Assembly (NCBI RefSeq): GCF_004361695.1
Contig: NZ_SNVW01000004.1
Location: 1 to 64,000, forward strand
DNA length: 64,000 nucleotides
DNA from: Curtobacterium flaccumfaciens
GTDB lineage: Bacteria > Actinomycetota > Actinomycetes > Actinomycetales > Microbacteriaceae
Direction: 5' to 3'
Positions 1 through 7,940 of the stretch are shown here, piece after piece. The notes below the pieces were generated by a model that was not told the origin of the DNA, did no database searches, and worked only from the letters and a program-made list of their open reading frames with translations. The translations under genes and the position numbers were made by a program. How positions within the stretch are numbered: position 1 is the stretch's first letter; each line of letters opens with the position of its first letter.

Positions 1-139
1 GGGGGGGGGCGGGGGCCGGCCGGGGCCCCGGGGGGGGGCCGCCCCCCCGGGCCCGGCCCCCCGGCGGGGGGGGGGGGGGGGGCGCGGGCCCCCCCCGGGG
101 GGGGGGGGGGGGGGGGGGGCGCCCCCCCCCCCCCCCGCC
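1..139. other. G/C-only contig-end sequence, probably artefact
   Basis: The first 139 bases contain only G and C, mostly as long homopolymer runs, and the first T is at 140. No coding pattern is possible here. This looks like low-quality base calling at a contig end rather than real sequence. The bases right after it (CGCCTCCAGGC at 137-147) resemble the right arm of the dispersed palindrome described elsewhere in this window, so the assembly probably broke in such a hairpin just past the end of glpK. Confidence 0.75.
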
Positions 140-164
140 TCCAGGCGGTCACCGCAGCAGCGTG

Positions 165-1676
165 TTACTGCACGTCCTCGTCGACCCAGTCGAAGGTCTT
201 CGTGACGGCCTTCTTCCAGAGACGGATCTGGCGGTCGCGCTCGGCGTCGTCGAGCGTCGGCTCCCAGCGCTGGTCCTCCTGCCAGTTGGCACGGAGCTCG
301 TCGAGGTTCGCCCAGAAGCCGACCGCGAGGCCGGCCGCGTAAGCGGCGCCGAGCGCCGTCGTCTCGGCGACGACCGGACGGACGACCGGCACGTTGAGGA
401 TGTCCGCCTGGAACTGCATGAGCTCGTTGTTGGCGGTCATGCCGCCGTCCACCTTGAGCTCCGTCAGGTCCACGCCGGAGTCCGCGTTGACGGCGTCGAG
501 GACCTCGCGGGTCTGCAGCGCCGTCGCCTCGAGGGCGGCACGGGCGATGTGGCCCTTGTTGACGTAGCGCGTGAGGCCGACGATTGCGCCGCGGGCATCC
601 GGACGCCAGTACGGCGCGAACAGGCCCGAGAACGCCGGCACGAAGTACACGCCGCCGTTGTCCTCGACGGTCTTGGCGAGGGCCTCGACCTCCGGGGCGC
701 TGCCGATGAGTCCGAGGTTGTCGCGGAGCCACTGGATGAGCGAGCCCGTGACGGCGATGGACCCCTCGAGGGCGTAGTGCGTCTCCTGGTCGCCGAGCTT
801 GTACCCGACGGTCGTGAGCAGCCCGTTCTCCGACCGGACGATCTCGGTGCCCGTGTTGAAGATGAGGAAGTTACCGGTGCCGTAGGTGTTCTTCGACTCG
901 CCCTGGTCGAACGCCGCCTGGCCGAAGGTCGCGGCCTGCTGGTCGCCGAGGATGCCGGCGATCGGGACCTCGCGGAGCAGGTTGGACGACTCGACGTGGC
1001 CGTAGACCTCGGAGGAGCTGACGATCTCGGGGAGCATCGACTTCGGCACGCCGAAGTCGGCGAGGATGTCGTCGCGCCACTGGAGCGTCTCGAGGTCCAT
1101 GAACAGCGTGCGGGACGCGTTCGTGACGTCGGTCTTGTGCACGCCGCCGTCGACGCCACCGGTCAGGTTCCAGAGGACCCAGGTGTCGGTGGTGCCGAAC
1201 AGCAGGTCGCCGGCCTCGGCCTTCTCGCGTGCACCCTCGACGTTCTCGAGGATCCACATGATCTTGGTGCCCGCGAAGTAGGTCGCGAGCGGCAGGCCCA
1301 CGATCGCCTTGTAGCGGTCGGTGTCGCCGTCGGCGAGCTTGTCGACGATCGACTGCGTGCGGGTGTCCTGCCAGACGATGGCGTTGTACACCGGCTTGCC
1401 GGTCGTCTTGTCCCACACGACCGCGGTCTCGCGCTGGTTCGTGATGCCGACCGCCGCGACGTCGTGGCGGGTGATGTCGGCGCGGGACAGGGCCTGGCCG
1501 ATGACCTCACGGGTGTTGTCCCAGATCTCGGACGGGTCGTGCTCGACCCAGCCGGCACGCGGGAAGATCTGCTCGTGTTCCTTCTGGCCCACGGAGATGA
1601 TCGAGCCGGAGTGGTCGAAGACGATCGCTCGTGTGCTGGTCGTTCCCTGGTCGATGGCGACGATGTAGTCGGCCAT
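165..1676 (-). CDS. glpK: Glycerol kinase
   Basis: Cytoplasmic FGGY-family kinase that phosphorylates glycerol to sn-glycerol 3-phosphate with ATP. The 503-residue length matches the usual 500 or so. The N-terminal phosphate-binding motif [15 protein letters not shown] is near residues 7-21. The [13 protein letters not shown] segment carries the Asp that acts as catalytic base in this family, and [12 protein letters not shown] is the FGGY-type nucleotide region. The ATG at 1676 has an AAGGAG ribosome site a few bases upstream. It follows glpF with a 46-base gap and is most likely co-transcribed with it, so imported glycerol is trapped at once. Its stop lies only 25 bases from the low-quality left edge. 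Identification is very secure. Confidence 0.97.
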   Translation of the reverse strand: MADYIVAIDQGTTSTRAIVFDHSGSIISVGQKEHEQIFPRAGWVEHDPSEIWDNTREVIGQALSRADITRHDVAAVGITNQRETAVVWDKTTGKPVYNAIVWQDTRTQSIVDKLADGDTDRYKAIVGLPLATYFAGTKIMWILENVEGAREKAEAGDLLFGTTDTWVLWNLTGGVDGGVHKTDVTNASRTLFMDLETLQWRDDILADFGVPKSMLPEIVSSSEVYGHVESSNLLREVPIAGILGDQQAATFGQAAFDQGESKNTYGTGNFLIFNTGTEIVRSENGLLTTVGYKLGDQETHYALEGSIAVTGSLIQWLRDNLGLIGSAPEVEALAKTVEDNGGVYFVPAFSGLFAPYWRPDARGAIVGLTRYVNKGHIARAALEATALQTREVLDAVNADSGVDLTELKVDGGMTANNELMQFQADILNVPVVRPVVAETTALGAAYAAGLAVGFWANLDELRANWQEDQRWEPTLDDAERDRQIRLWKKAVTKTFDWVDEDVQ

Positions 1677-1722
1677 TGGTGCTCCTTACGGGTTCGTTCG
1701 GTGGGTGTTCAGCGGAAAGCGC

Positions 1723-2445
1723 TCAGGCCAGCGGCAGCAGCGCGTACGACAGGCCGGCGGCGAGGGCACCACCGACGAGGGGACCGACGACCGGCACCCA
1801 GGCGTAGGCCCAGTCGCTCGAGCCCTTGCCCTTGATCGGCAGGAAGGCGTGCGCGATGCGCGGACCGAGGTCACGTGCCGGGTTGATGGCGTACCCGGTC
1901 GGGCCACCGAGGCTGACACCGATCGCGATCACGAGGAAGGCGACGGGGATGGCGCCGAGCTCGGCCGGGGTCTTGCCGTTGGTGAAGGCGATCACGACGA
2001 AGACCAGCACGAAGGTGCCGATGATCTCGGTGACGAGGTTCCAGCCGTAGGTGCGGATCGCCGGGCCGGTCGAGAAGACGCCGAGCTTGGCGGCCGCGTC
2101 GGGCTCCTCGTCGAAGTGCTGCTTGTAGGCGAGCCACACGATGACCGCACCGATGATCGCGCCGATCAACTGGGCGAGCCAGTAGAGGAACATCTCGCCG
2201 ATGGTGATGTTGCCGAGGATGGCCTGCGCGAGGCTGACCGCCGGGTTGAGCTGACCACCGGACTTGTACGACACGGTGACGCCGGCGAAGACCGCGAAGC
2301 CCCAACCGATCGTGACCATGAGGAAGCCCGCGCCGAAGCCCTTCGACTTCGTCAGGGAGACAGCGGCGACGACACCGCCACCCAGGATGATGAGCATCGC
2401 CGTACCGACGAGCTCAGACAGGAAATTGACGCCGATGCCGTCCAT
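1723..2445 (-). CDS. glpF: Glycerol facilitator / aquaporin (MIP family)
   Basis: Integral membrane channel of 240 residues for passive glycerol entry. It begins MDGIGVNFLSELVGTAMLIILGGG, typical of MIP proteins. The first half-helix motif appears as GQLNPAVSLAQ (NPA). The second is GYAINPARDLGPR (NPA followed by the Arg of the selectivity filter and the Asp found in glycerol-permeable members). Six hydrophobic spans are apparent. The open frame runs further upstream to 3810, but that part is a shadow of dhaK; the ATG at 2445 gives normal length and has AGGTCACCG upstream. It is first in the glpF-glpK unit, diverging from dhaK over a 312-bp region with two identical palindromes. Confidence 0.95.
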   Translation of the reverse strand: MDGIGVNFLSELVGTAMLIILGGGVVAAVSLTKSKGFGAGFLMVTIGWGFAVFAGVTVSYKSGGQLNPAVSLAQAILGNITIGEMFLYWLAQLIGAIIGAVIVWLAYKQHFDEEPDAAAKLGVFSTGPAIRTYGWNLVTEIIGTFVLVFVVIAFTNGKTPAELGAIPVAFLVIAIGVSLGGPTGYAINPARDLGPRIAHAFLPIKGKGSSDWAYAWVPVVGPLVGGALAAGLSYALLPLA

Positions 2446-2576
2446 CGGTGACCTCCAGTGCGTGAGGGTGGGGGTCCGGTGGTGCTGCGCCGGCACTCCC
2501 CGTTGAGTGATTGACGCCGAGCATAGTGACGCTGCTTCCCGCGCGGCGATGGGTTGTTGAGGGAACTGCGGAAAAG

Positions 2577-2590
2577 TGCACGAACGTGCA
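2577..2590. promoter_or_regulatory. Operator-like palindrome, copy 1
   Basis: The sequence TGCACGAACGTGCA is an inverted repeat with 6-bp arms (TGCACG/CGTGCA) around AA. An identical 14-mer occurs 65 bp to the right in the same intergenic region. This copy lies on the glpF side. Two exact copies in one divergent promoter region suggest binding sites of a regulator that controls glycerol and dihydroxyacetone genes together. The regulator itself is not encoded next to them, so its family is unknown. Confidence 0.7.
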
Positions 2591-2641
2591 TGCGGGCTGT
2601 GCGTCGAGGGGGACGGGGGCACCCCACCGCGGAGAACGCAC

Positions 2642-2655
2642 TGCACGAACGTGCA
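2642..2655. promoter_or_regulatory. Operator-like palindrome, copy 2
   Basis: Second exact copy of TGCACGAACGTGCA, with perfect 6-bp arms around AA. It lies 33 bp upstream of the possible dhaK -10 hexamer TAGATT at 2688-2693, so a bound protein would sit over or next to the -35 region of the dha operon. Confidence 0.7.
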
Positions 2656-2757
2656 CCGGACCCGAACGGGTGAGCGCCGTCGCGATGTAGATTGAGGCAA
2701 TCCGGTCGACGACGGCGGTGTGCTGCCTCGCGATCGCCCCGCCCCGTGGAGGTCAGC

Positions 2758-3759
2758 ATGAAGAAGCTCATCAACGATCCGCAGGCCGTGGTCACCGAGA
2801 CCGTCCGCGGGTTCGCCCGTGCGCACGCCGGTCACGTCGTCCTGGTCGAGGACCCGATCCACCTGCACCGCGCCGATGCGCCGGTCTCCGGCAAGGTCGG
2901 GATCGTCAGCGGCGGCGGCAGCGGGCACGAACCCCTGCACGCCGGGTTCGTCGGGTACGGCATGCTCGACGCCGCGGTGCCCGGCCCGGTGTTCACGAGT
3001 CCGACCCCGGACCCGATCGTCGCCGCCACGAAGGCCGTCGACGGGGGAGCGGGCGTGCTCCACATCGTGAAGAACTACACCGGCGACGTGCTCAACTTCG
3101 AGACCGCCGCCGAGCTCGCCGGGATGGAGGACATCCGGGTCGAGTCCGTCGTGGTCGACGACGACGTCGCCGTGCAGGACTCGCTCTACACCGCGGGCCG
3201 CCGCGGGGTCGCCGGGACCGTCGTGGTGGAGAAGTGCGCCGGCGCCGCCGCGGAGCGCGGGGACGACCTCGACGCCGTCGCCGCCGTCGCCCGGCACGTC
3301 AACGAGGTCACGCGCTCGATGGGACTGGCGCTCAGCTCGGGCACCGTGCCGCACGCCGGCGAACCGTCCTTCACGCTGGCCGACGACGAGGTCGAGCTCG
3401 GCATCGGCATCCACGGCGAGCCCGGACGCGAACGGATCGCGATGGCCCCGGCCGACGAGCTCGTCGACCGGGTGCTCGAACCGATCCTCACCGACCTCGA
3501 CGCACCGGCCGGCTCGAAGCTCCTGCTGCTCGTGAACGGCATGGGCGGCACCCCGCTGTCCGAGCTCTACATCGTGTACCGACGCGCCGCCGAGGTGCTG
3601 TCCGACCGCGGGTACGACGTCGCGCGTAGCCTGGTCGGCGACTACGTGACGTCCCTCGAGATGCAGGGGTTCTCGCTCACCGTGACGGTGCTCGACGACG
3701 AACTCACCGCCCTCTGGGACGCACCGGTGGAGACCCCGGCACTGCGCTGGGGACGCTGA
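2758..3759 (+). CDS. dhaK: PTS-dependent dihydroxyacetone kinase, DhaK subunit
   Basis: Dihydroxyacetone-binding subunit (333 residues) of the PTS-driven kinase that makes dihydroxyacetone phosphate. The substrate-binding residues known in Escherichia coli DhaK are conserved: His57 in [10 protein letters not shown], Asp110 in NYTGDVLNF, and the covalent-adduct His219 in GIGIHGEPG. The ATG at 2758 has GGAGG upstream and gives family-typical length; an in-frame upstream extension is not supported. It heads dhaK-dhaL-dhaM, with dhaL starting 32 bases later. Together with glpF-glpK it points to growth on glycerol and dihydroxyacetone. Very secure. Confidence 0.97.
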   Translation: MKKLINDPQAVVTETVRGFARAHAGHVVLVEDPIHLHRADAPVSGKVGIVSGGGSGHEPLHAGFVGYGMLDAAVPGPVFTSPTPDPIVAATKAVDGGAGVLHIVKNYTGDVLNFETAAELAGMEDIRVESVVVDDDVAVQDSLYTAGRRGVAGTVVVEKCAGAAAERGDDLDAVAAVARHVNEVTRSMGLALSSGTVPHAGEPSFTLADDEVELGIGIHGEPGRERIAMAPADELVDRVLEPILTDLDAPAGSKLLLLVNGMGGTPLSELYIVYRRAAEVLSDRGYDVARSLVGDYVTSLEMQGFSLTVTVLDDELTALWDAPVETPALRWGR

Positions 3760-3791
3760 GCCACCGCCCACCATCCAGGAAGGAACACGAA

Positions 3792-4433
3792 TTGGCGCTC
3801 GACACCGCATGGGCCACCGAATGGGTCCGACGCACCGCCGCGACCATCGACGAACACCGTGCCGAGCTCGTCACGCTCGACCGGGAGATCGGCGACGGCG
3901 ACCACGGTGAGAACCTCGACCGCGGCTTCCGCGCCGTGCTCGAGGCCGTCGACGCCGGTTCCTTCGACACGCCGGGTGCCGTGCTCAAGGTCGTGGCGAC
4001 GAAGCTCATCTCGACGGTCGGTGGCGCGGCCGGTCCGCTGTTCGGGACCGCGTACCTCAAGGCCGCACAGGCCGCGGGCGACGCGGCCGAGCTCGACGCG
4101 GACGGCGTGGTCGCGGTGCTGACCGCCGCGCGCGACGGCATCGTCTCCCGAGGCAAGGCCGCGGTCGGCGACAAGACGATGGTCGACGCCTGGTCGCCTG
4201 CCGTCGACGCCGCCGCAGCCGCTGCCGCCGCCGGCGACGCCCCCGAGCAGGTGCTCGCCGCCGCCGCGGACGCCGCCGTCACCGGCGCCGAGTCGACCGA
4301 CGCCCTCGTCGCGCACAAGGGCCGGGCCAGCTACCTGGGGGAGCGTGCCGTCGGGCACCGCGACCCCGGCGCGCAGTCGACGGTGTACATCCTGCGCGCA
4401 GCGGTCGACGCGACGACGGGCGCCGCGGCGTGA
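3792..4433 (+). CDS. dhaL: Dihydroxyacetone kinase, DhaL (ADP-binding) subunit
   Basis: Nucleotide-binding subunit (213 residues) that keeps ADP as a bound cofactor and passes phosphate from DhaM to dihydroxyacetone held on DhaK. The three Mg-coordinating aspartates are visible in LDREIGDGDHGENL as Asp30, Asp35 and Asp37, the same positions as in E. coli. The start is TTG at 3792, with AGGAAGGAA upstream at about 3778-3786; no ATG or GTG in frame gives a better N-terminus. The 3-prime end overlaps the GTG of dhaM by 4 bases (GTGA), so translation is probably coupled. Confidence 0.95.
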   Translation: MALDTAWATEWVRRTAATIDEHRAELVTLDREIGDGDHGENLDRGFRAVLEAVDAGSFDTPGAVLKVVATKLISTVGGAAGPLFGTAYLKAAQAAGDAAELDADGVVAVLTAARDGIVSRGKAAVGDKTMVDAWSPAVDAAAAAAAAGDAPEQVLAAAADAAVTGAESTDALVAHKGRASYLGERAVGHRDPGAQSTVYILRAAVDATTGAAA

Positions 4434-5161
4434 CCGTCGGCATCCTGATCGTCTCGCACAGCGCGGCGATCGCCACCGGCACGGTCGAACTCGCCCGGCA
4501 GATGGCCTCGGACGTCCCGCTCGTCGCCGCCGGGGGCACCGACGACGGCGGCATCGGCACCTCGTTCGAGGCGATCACCGCCGGCATCGAGGAGCTCGCC
4601 GCCGCGGACGCCGTGGTCGTCCTGTGCGACCTCGGATCCGCCTACCTCACCACCGACACGGCGCTCGACTTTCTCGACGACGACCTCCGCGCGCGCGTGC
4701 ACGTCTCGCAGGCACCGCTGGTCGAAGGCGCGGTGGCTGCGGCGGTCGCCGCCCAGACGGGTGGTGACGCCGACGCCGTCCTGGCCGCTGCCGCGTCTGC
4801 CGCAGCGTCCAAGGCGGACGCGAGCAGCGCCTCCAGTCTGTCCGGTGACCAGCCTGGAGGCGCGGATCCGGTCCCCGGGACCGGCACCGGCGACGACGTG
4901 GCCGGTTCCGGCGCGTCCGCGACCGTCGACCTGGTCAACGAGAGCGGCCTGCACGCGCGACCCGCCGCGGAGTTCGTGAAGGCCGCTGCGAAGCACGAAG
5001 CCGCGGTGCGGGTGAACGGTGTGGACGCGAAGAGCCTGCTCGCGATCATGGCGCTGGCGCTGCCGAAGGGCGCGTCCGTCACCATCGAGGCGACGGGGCC
5101 GGACGCTCAGGAGGCCGTGGACGCGCTCGTCGAGCTCGTCCGTTCCGGCTTCGGCGAGTAG
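4430..5161 (+). CDS. dhaM: DHA kinase phosphotransfer protein DhaM (EIIA-like domain fused to HPr)
   Basis: Phosphoryl donor for DhaL, 243 residues. The N-terminal domain (about 1-125) is a PTS EIIA-mannose-type fold with the phospho-acceptor His10 in ILIVSHSAAIATG. A Ser/Ala/Asp-rich linker follows at about 125-163. The C-terminal domain (about 163-243) is a complete HPr with active His175 in SGLHARPAAEF and the usual Ser region AKSLLAIMAL. No Enzyme I domain is present, unlike the longer E. coli DhaM, so phosphate must come from the general Enzyme I encoded elsewhere. GTG start overlaps the dhaL stop. Confidence 0.95.
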   Translation: MTVGILIVSHSAAIATGTVELARQMASDVPLVAAGGTDDGGIGTSFEAITAGIEELAAADAVVVLCDLGSAYLTTDTALDFLDDDLRARVHVSQAPLVEGAVAAAVAAQTGGDADAVLAAAASAAASKADASSASSLSGDQPGGADPVPGTGTGDDVAGSGASATVDLVNESGLHARPAAEFVKAAAKHEAAVRVNGVDAKSLLAIMALALPKGASVTIEATGPDAQEAVDALVELVRSGFGE

Positions 5162-5228
5162 CCCGAGGCGCGGCGGTCCTGCGGCGCGTCAGCACTGCGG
5201 CGCGGCGGTGGGGCGGTGCGGCGGCGAC

Positions 5229-5242
5229 GGCGCGGCCGCGCC
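5229..5242. terminator. GC palindrome between convergent dhaM and tetR genes
   Basis: GGCGCGGCCGCGCC is a perfect 14-bp palindrome just past the stop of the minus-strand TetR gene and 67 bp past dhaM. The surrounding 5162-5228 is GC-rich with repeated GCGGCGCG words and no ORF. It could form a short hairpin acting as a shared terminator, but it has no U-tract, so this is tentative. Confidence 0.35.
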
Positions 5243-5243
5243 C

Positions 5244-5840
5244 TCAGGCGATCGACACGGTGCCGGCGAGGTCGAGGTCGGAGGGGCCGCCGGTGACCCC
5301 GGCGTCGGCCAGCAGCGTGGCGCCGAAGACCGCGCTCCAGAAGGTCCGGGCGTCGCGACCGACCCCGCTGCCGCTCGTCCAGCCCCGCTCGGCGACGACC
5401 CGGTCGAGGTAGCGCTCCGACTGCCGGAACAGCACCGCGAGGAGCAGCCGCACCCGCTCCCGCTGCCCGCCGTCGTCCCCGGTCGCCGCGAGCGCTCGGA
5501 CGACGAGGAGCGTCGAGGGCATCGCCAGCGCGGTGCGCGCGAGCACCTGCCGGAACGCGTCGGCCGACCGGGCGCGTCGTCCCGCTGCCTGCAGCCGCGT
5601 GGTGTCGCGGAGGAAGAGCGCGAACGACGCGTCGAGCACGAGTCGGTCCTTCGAGCCGAAGTGGTGCGTGATCTGGTTCGGGTACACCCCGGCCGCGCGG
5701 GCGATCTCGCTGACCGTGACGGGTCGACGTGTGCCGCCGTCGCCGGTCGGCGCGGTGAGCAGTCCCGCGGTCGCGGCGAGGATCTTCGCGCGTGTCGCAG
5801 CACCGCGGGCCGTGCCGGGAGCGTCGGTCGTGGTTGCCAT
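5244..5840 (-). CDS. TetR family transcriptional regulator
   Basis: DNA-binding repressor of 198 residues. The helix-turn-helix is in the N-terminal third: VTVSEIARAAGVYPNQITHHFGSK, about residues 41-64. The rest is a helical ligand-binding domain with no recognisable specificity. The start at 5840 (MATTTDAPG) is preferred over the longer frame to 5876, because a good promoter (TTGAAC, 18-bp spacer, TACAAT) places the transcription start at about 5840, which implies a leaderless message. Two palindromic operators cover that promoter, so autorepression and control of the divergent ketosynthase gene are likely. Confidence 0.9.
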   Translation of the reverse strand: MATTTDAPGTARGAATRAKILAATAGLLTAPTGDGGTRRPVTVSEIARAAGVYPNQITHHFGSKDRLVLDASFALFLRDTTRLQAAGRRARSADAFRQVLARTALAMPSTLLVVRALAATGDDGGQRERVRLLLAVLFRQSERYLDRVVAERGWTSGSGVGRDARTFWSAVFGATLLADAGVTGGPSDLDLAGTVSIA

Positions 5841-5846
5841 GCCGGA

Positions 5847-5876
5847 ATTGTACGTGGTACAACTCAACTTGTTCAA
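5847..5876 (-). promoter_or_regulatory. Promoter of the TetR gene, predicted leaderless
   Basis: Read on the minus strand there is TTGAAC (5876-5871), an 18-bp spacer, then TACAAT (5852-5847), close to the sigma-70 consensus. The expected transcription start, 6-7 bases on, falls at or beside 5840, the A of the ATG, which predicts a leaderless mRNA. The -10 lies in operator 1 and the -35 in operator 2. Confidence 0.6.
5848..5862. promoter_or_regulatory. TetR operator 1
   Basis: TTGTACGTGGTACAA is a perfect inverted repeat with 6-bp arms and a 3-bp centre. It overlaps the -10 of the TetR gene promoter. A second site of the same design starts exactly 21 bp away, two helical turns, so both lie on the same face of the DNA. 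Confidence 0.75.
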
Positions 5877-5883
5877 CGTACAA
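5869..5883. promoter_or_regulatory. TetR operator 2
   Basis: TTGTTCAACGTACAA matches operator 1 in both half-sites except for one base in the left arm (TTGTTC for TTGTAC). It ends two bases before the AAGGAG ribosome site of the ketosynthase gene (5885-5890), so a bound repressor would block that gene directly. Confidence 0.7.
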
Positions 5884-5896
5884 GAAGGAGTCTTCC

Positions 5897-7117
5897 GTGG
5901 ACATCTCCATCACCGGCTACGGCGCGGTCTCCCCGTTCGGCCACGGCGTCGACGCCCTCTGGGACGCGCTCGTCGCCGGGCGCTCAGGCGTGCACGTCCT
6001 CGAACGCCCCGGCGCACTGTGGGCGCAGGTCCCGATCATGGTCGGGGCGGACGCCGCCCTGGACGCGGACGGTGCCCTCGGCCGGGTCCGCGCGAACCGA
6101 CTGGACCGCAGCCAGCAGCTCGCGCTCGTCGCCGCCGAGGAGGCCTGGGCGGACGCCGGCGCACCGTCGGTCGAGGGTGACCGCCTCGCCGTCGTCGTGG
6201 GGACCGGCATCGGGGGAGTGGAGACCCTGCTCGACGCCCACGACGTCCTCGGTGCCTCCGGCGCCCGACGGGTGTCACCCCGCACGGTGCCGATGCTCAT
6301 GGCCAACGGCGCGGCAGCCCAGATCAGCATCGCGTTCGGCGCCCGAGCCGGCGCCTACACGACGGTGTCGGCCTGCGCGTCCGGGGCCGAGGCCATCGCG
6401 ATGGCCGCGCGGCTCATCGTCACCGGCGAGGCCGACGTCGTCATCGCCGGTGGGACCGAGGCCGCGGTGACCCCGGTGACGATGGCGTCCTTCGCGCAGT
6501 CCCAGGCGCTCGCGAAGCCGGGCGACGACGATCCGACGACACTGTCGCGGCCGTTCGACGTCTCCCGTCGGGGGTTCGTCCTCGGCGAGGGTGCGGGGTT
6601 CGTCGTGCTCGAACGCGCCGCGCACGCCGCAGCTCGAGCCCAGCGGTCGCACGGCACGCTCGCCGGCTGGGGGATCACCTCGGACGCCCACCACATCACC
6701 GCGCCGCTCGCCGACGGCAGCGAGCAGGAACGGGCGATGACGGCGGCGATCCGGATGGCCGGGCTCACCGGTGGAGACATCGACCACGTCAACGCGCACG
6801 CGACCAGTACGCCGGTCGGGGACGTCGGCGAGGCCGCCGCCATCACCCGGGCCGTCGGGACCGGAGCGCTCGTCACCGCGCCGAAGAGCGCGATCGGCCA
6901 CATGTTCGGGGCGGCCGGCGCGGTCGAGGCGATCCTGTCCGTCCGGGCGATCGAGACCGGAGTCGTCCCACCGACGCTCAACCTGGAACACCTGGACCCG
7001 GCGGTCGACCTGGACGTCGTGACGGGGACGGCCCGCACGGCCCCGATCCGGTCGGCGCTCAACAACTCGTTCGGGTTCGGCGGGCAGAACGCGTCGTTGG
7101 TGTTCACGGCGGCGTGA
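5897..7117 (+). CDS. Beta-ketoacyl-ACP synthase II-type condensing enzyme
   Basis: Decarboxylating condensing enzyme (406 residues) of the FabF/KAS II family, joining an acyl-enzyme to malonyl-ACP. The complete Cys-His-His triad is visible: Cys160 in TVSACASGAEA, His301 in NAHATSTPVGD, and His335 in KSAIGHMFGAAGA with Lys330. The GTG at 5897 follows AAGGAG by six bases. It stands alone: no ACP, ketoreductase, dehydratase or acyltransferase lies beside it, so it is not part of the main fatty-acid cluster. Divergence from a TetR gene over shared operators implies inducible expression, perhaps for altering membrane lipids or making a special acyl chain. Function is clear at the reaction level, role unknown. 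Confidence 0.9.
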   Translation: MDISITGYGAVSPFGHGVDALWDALVAGRSGVHVLERPGALWAQVPIMVGADAALDADGALGRVRANRLDRSQQLALVAAEEAWADAGAPSVEGDRLAVVVGTGIGGVETLLDAHDVLGASGARRVSPRTVPMLMANGAAAQISIAFGARAGAYTTVSACASGAEAIAMAARLIVTGEADVVIAGGTEAAVTPVTMASFAQSQALAKPGDDDPTTLSRPFDVSRRGFVLGEGAGFVVLERAAHAAARAQRSHGTLAGWGITSDAHHITAPLADGSEQERAMTAAIRMAGLTGGDIDHVNAHATSTPVGDVGEAAAITRAVGTGALVTAPKSAIGHMFGAAGAVEAILSVRAIETGVVPPTLNLEHLDPAVDLDVVTGTARTAPIRSALNNSFGFGGQNASLVFTAA

Positions 7118-7178
7118 GCGACAGCGGGTCGTCACGCCGGCGTGAGCCGTCCGAGGTCGTCCGCGGTAGGTTCCGTGC

Positions 7179-7775
7179 ATGTCCGGCCACGACCCCGCGG
7201 CCGCCCGCACCGTGCGCCCCCTCGACGCCTCGACGTGGGCGGCTTTCGCCGAGCTCTGCGCCAGCAGCGACGGCTACCCGAGCGGCTGCTGGTGCATCGG
7301 CTTCCACGAGGAGGGCACCGCCGGCGGCGCCTCGTGCAACCGCCAGCGGAAACTCGACCGGGTGACCGCCGGCACGACCCACGCGGCACTGGTCTTCGAG
7401 GGCGACCAGTGCGTGGGGTGGTGCCAGTACGGCCCGGCGTCGGAGGTCGTCCGGATCAAGAACCGCCGCCAGTACGACGCGTCGCAGGACGGAGACCCGC
7501 CGGACTGGCGCATCGGGTGCAACTACGCGCGCGCCGGGCATCGACGCCAGGGTGTCGCCACGATGGCGCTCGAGGGTGCGCTGCAGCTGATCGCGGCAGC
7601 GGGCGGTGGACGGGTCGAAGGCTACCCCGAGCCCGCCGGGGCGGTCCCCGCAGGGTTCCTCTTCCACGGCGCGCTGTCGACGTTCGAGCGTGCCGGCTTC
7701 GTCCGGGACCGGATGGTCGGCAAGCACCGGTGGGTCGTCACACGGACCGTCGGCTCCGCCGCGGCGGACCGCTGA
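7179..7775 (+). CDS. GNAT family N-acetyltransferase
   Basis: Predicted acyl-CoA-dependent acetyltransferase of 198 residues. The central fold is recognisable from the beta-strand [18 protein letters not shown] and the acetyl-CoA pyrophosphate loop region [16 protein letters not shown] (R/Q-x-x-G-x-A type). Six cysteines, including GCWCIG near residue 31, are unusual for the family and could bind metal or be structural. The substrate cannot be told from sequence. Followed by one of the dispersed palindromes. Confidence 0.75.
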   Translation: MSGHDPAAARTVRPLDASTWAAFAELCASSDGYPSGCWCIGFHEEGTAGGASCNRQRKLDRVTAGTTHAALVFEGDQCVGWCQYGPASEVVRIKNRRQYDASQDGDPPDWRIGCNYARAGHRRQGVATMALEGALQLIAAAGGGRVEGYPEPAGAVPAGFLFHGALSTFERAGFVRDRMVGKHRWVVTRTVGSAAADR

Positions 7776-7829
7776 GCCCCCTGCCGGGGCGCTCGGCGCG
7801 CCGCTGCGGCTCTGGACCGGGCCACGACC

Positions 7830-7871
7830 GGACTGGAGGCGCGGGTCGGGCCCGCACCGCGCCTCCCGTCC
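7830..7871. repeat. Dispersed palindrome, copy A
   Basis: Arms of 15 bp at 7830-7844 (GGACTGGAGGCGCGG) and 7857-7871 (CCGCGCCTCCCGTCC), one mismatch, loop of 12 bases. It lies 55 bp past the stop of the acetyltransferase gene and before the NERD gene. Member of a family with copies also near 13636, 22191, 39953 and 44191. Can fold as a hairpin on either strand; no U-tract follows. Confidence 0.85.
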
Positions 7872-7940
7872 GTCGCTCCGCGGGTCCCGACCCTCGCTCT
7901 GGGACTCGACCCGTGTGGTCGGGTCGGGCTGGATGGTCGC

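Larger units (their letters stand above)
2446..2757. promoter_or_regulatory. Divergent control region between glpF and dhaK
   Basis: This 312-bp gene-free stretch separates glpF (minus) from dhaK (plus) and must hold both promoters. It contains two copies of the same 14-bp inverted repeat (annotated separately), 65 bp apart. A possible -10 hexamer for dhaK, TAGATT, lies at 2688-2693, but I see no convincing -35 element at the right distance. The dhaK ribosome site GTGGAGGTC is at 2746-2754. No ORF with coding character was found inside. Confidence 0.7.

Noticed and set aside
1..139. G-quadruplex or telomere-like structure at the left end
   Set aside because: The stretch has no A or T at all and mixed runs of G and C, which fits base-calling failure better than a biological structure.
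5897..7117. Part of a polyketide or fatty-acid biosynthetic cluster
   Set aside because: No ACP, chain-length factor, ketoreductase, cyclase or acyltransferase is next to it.
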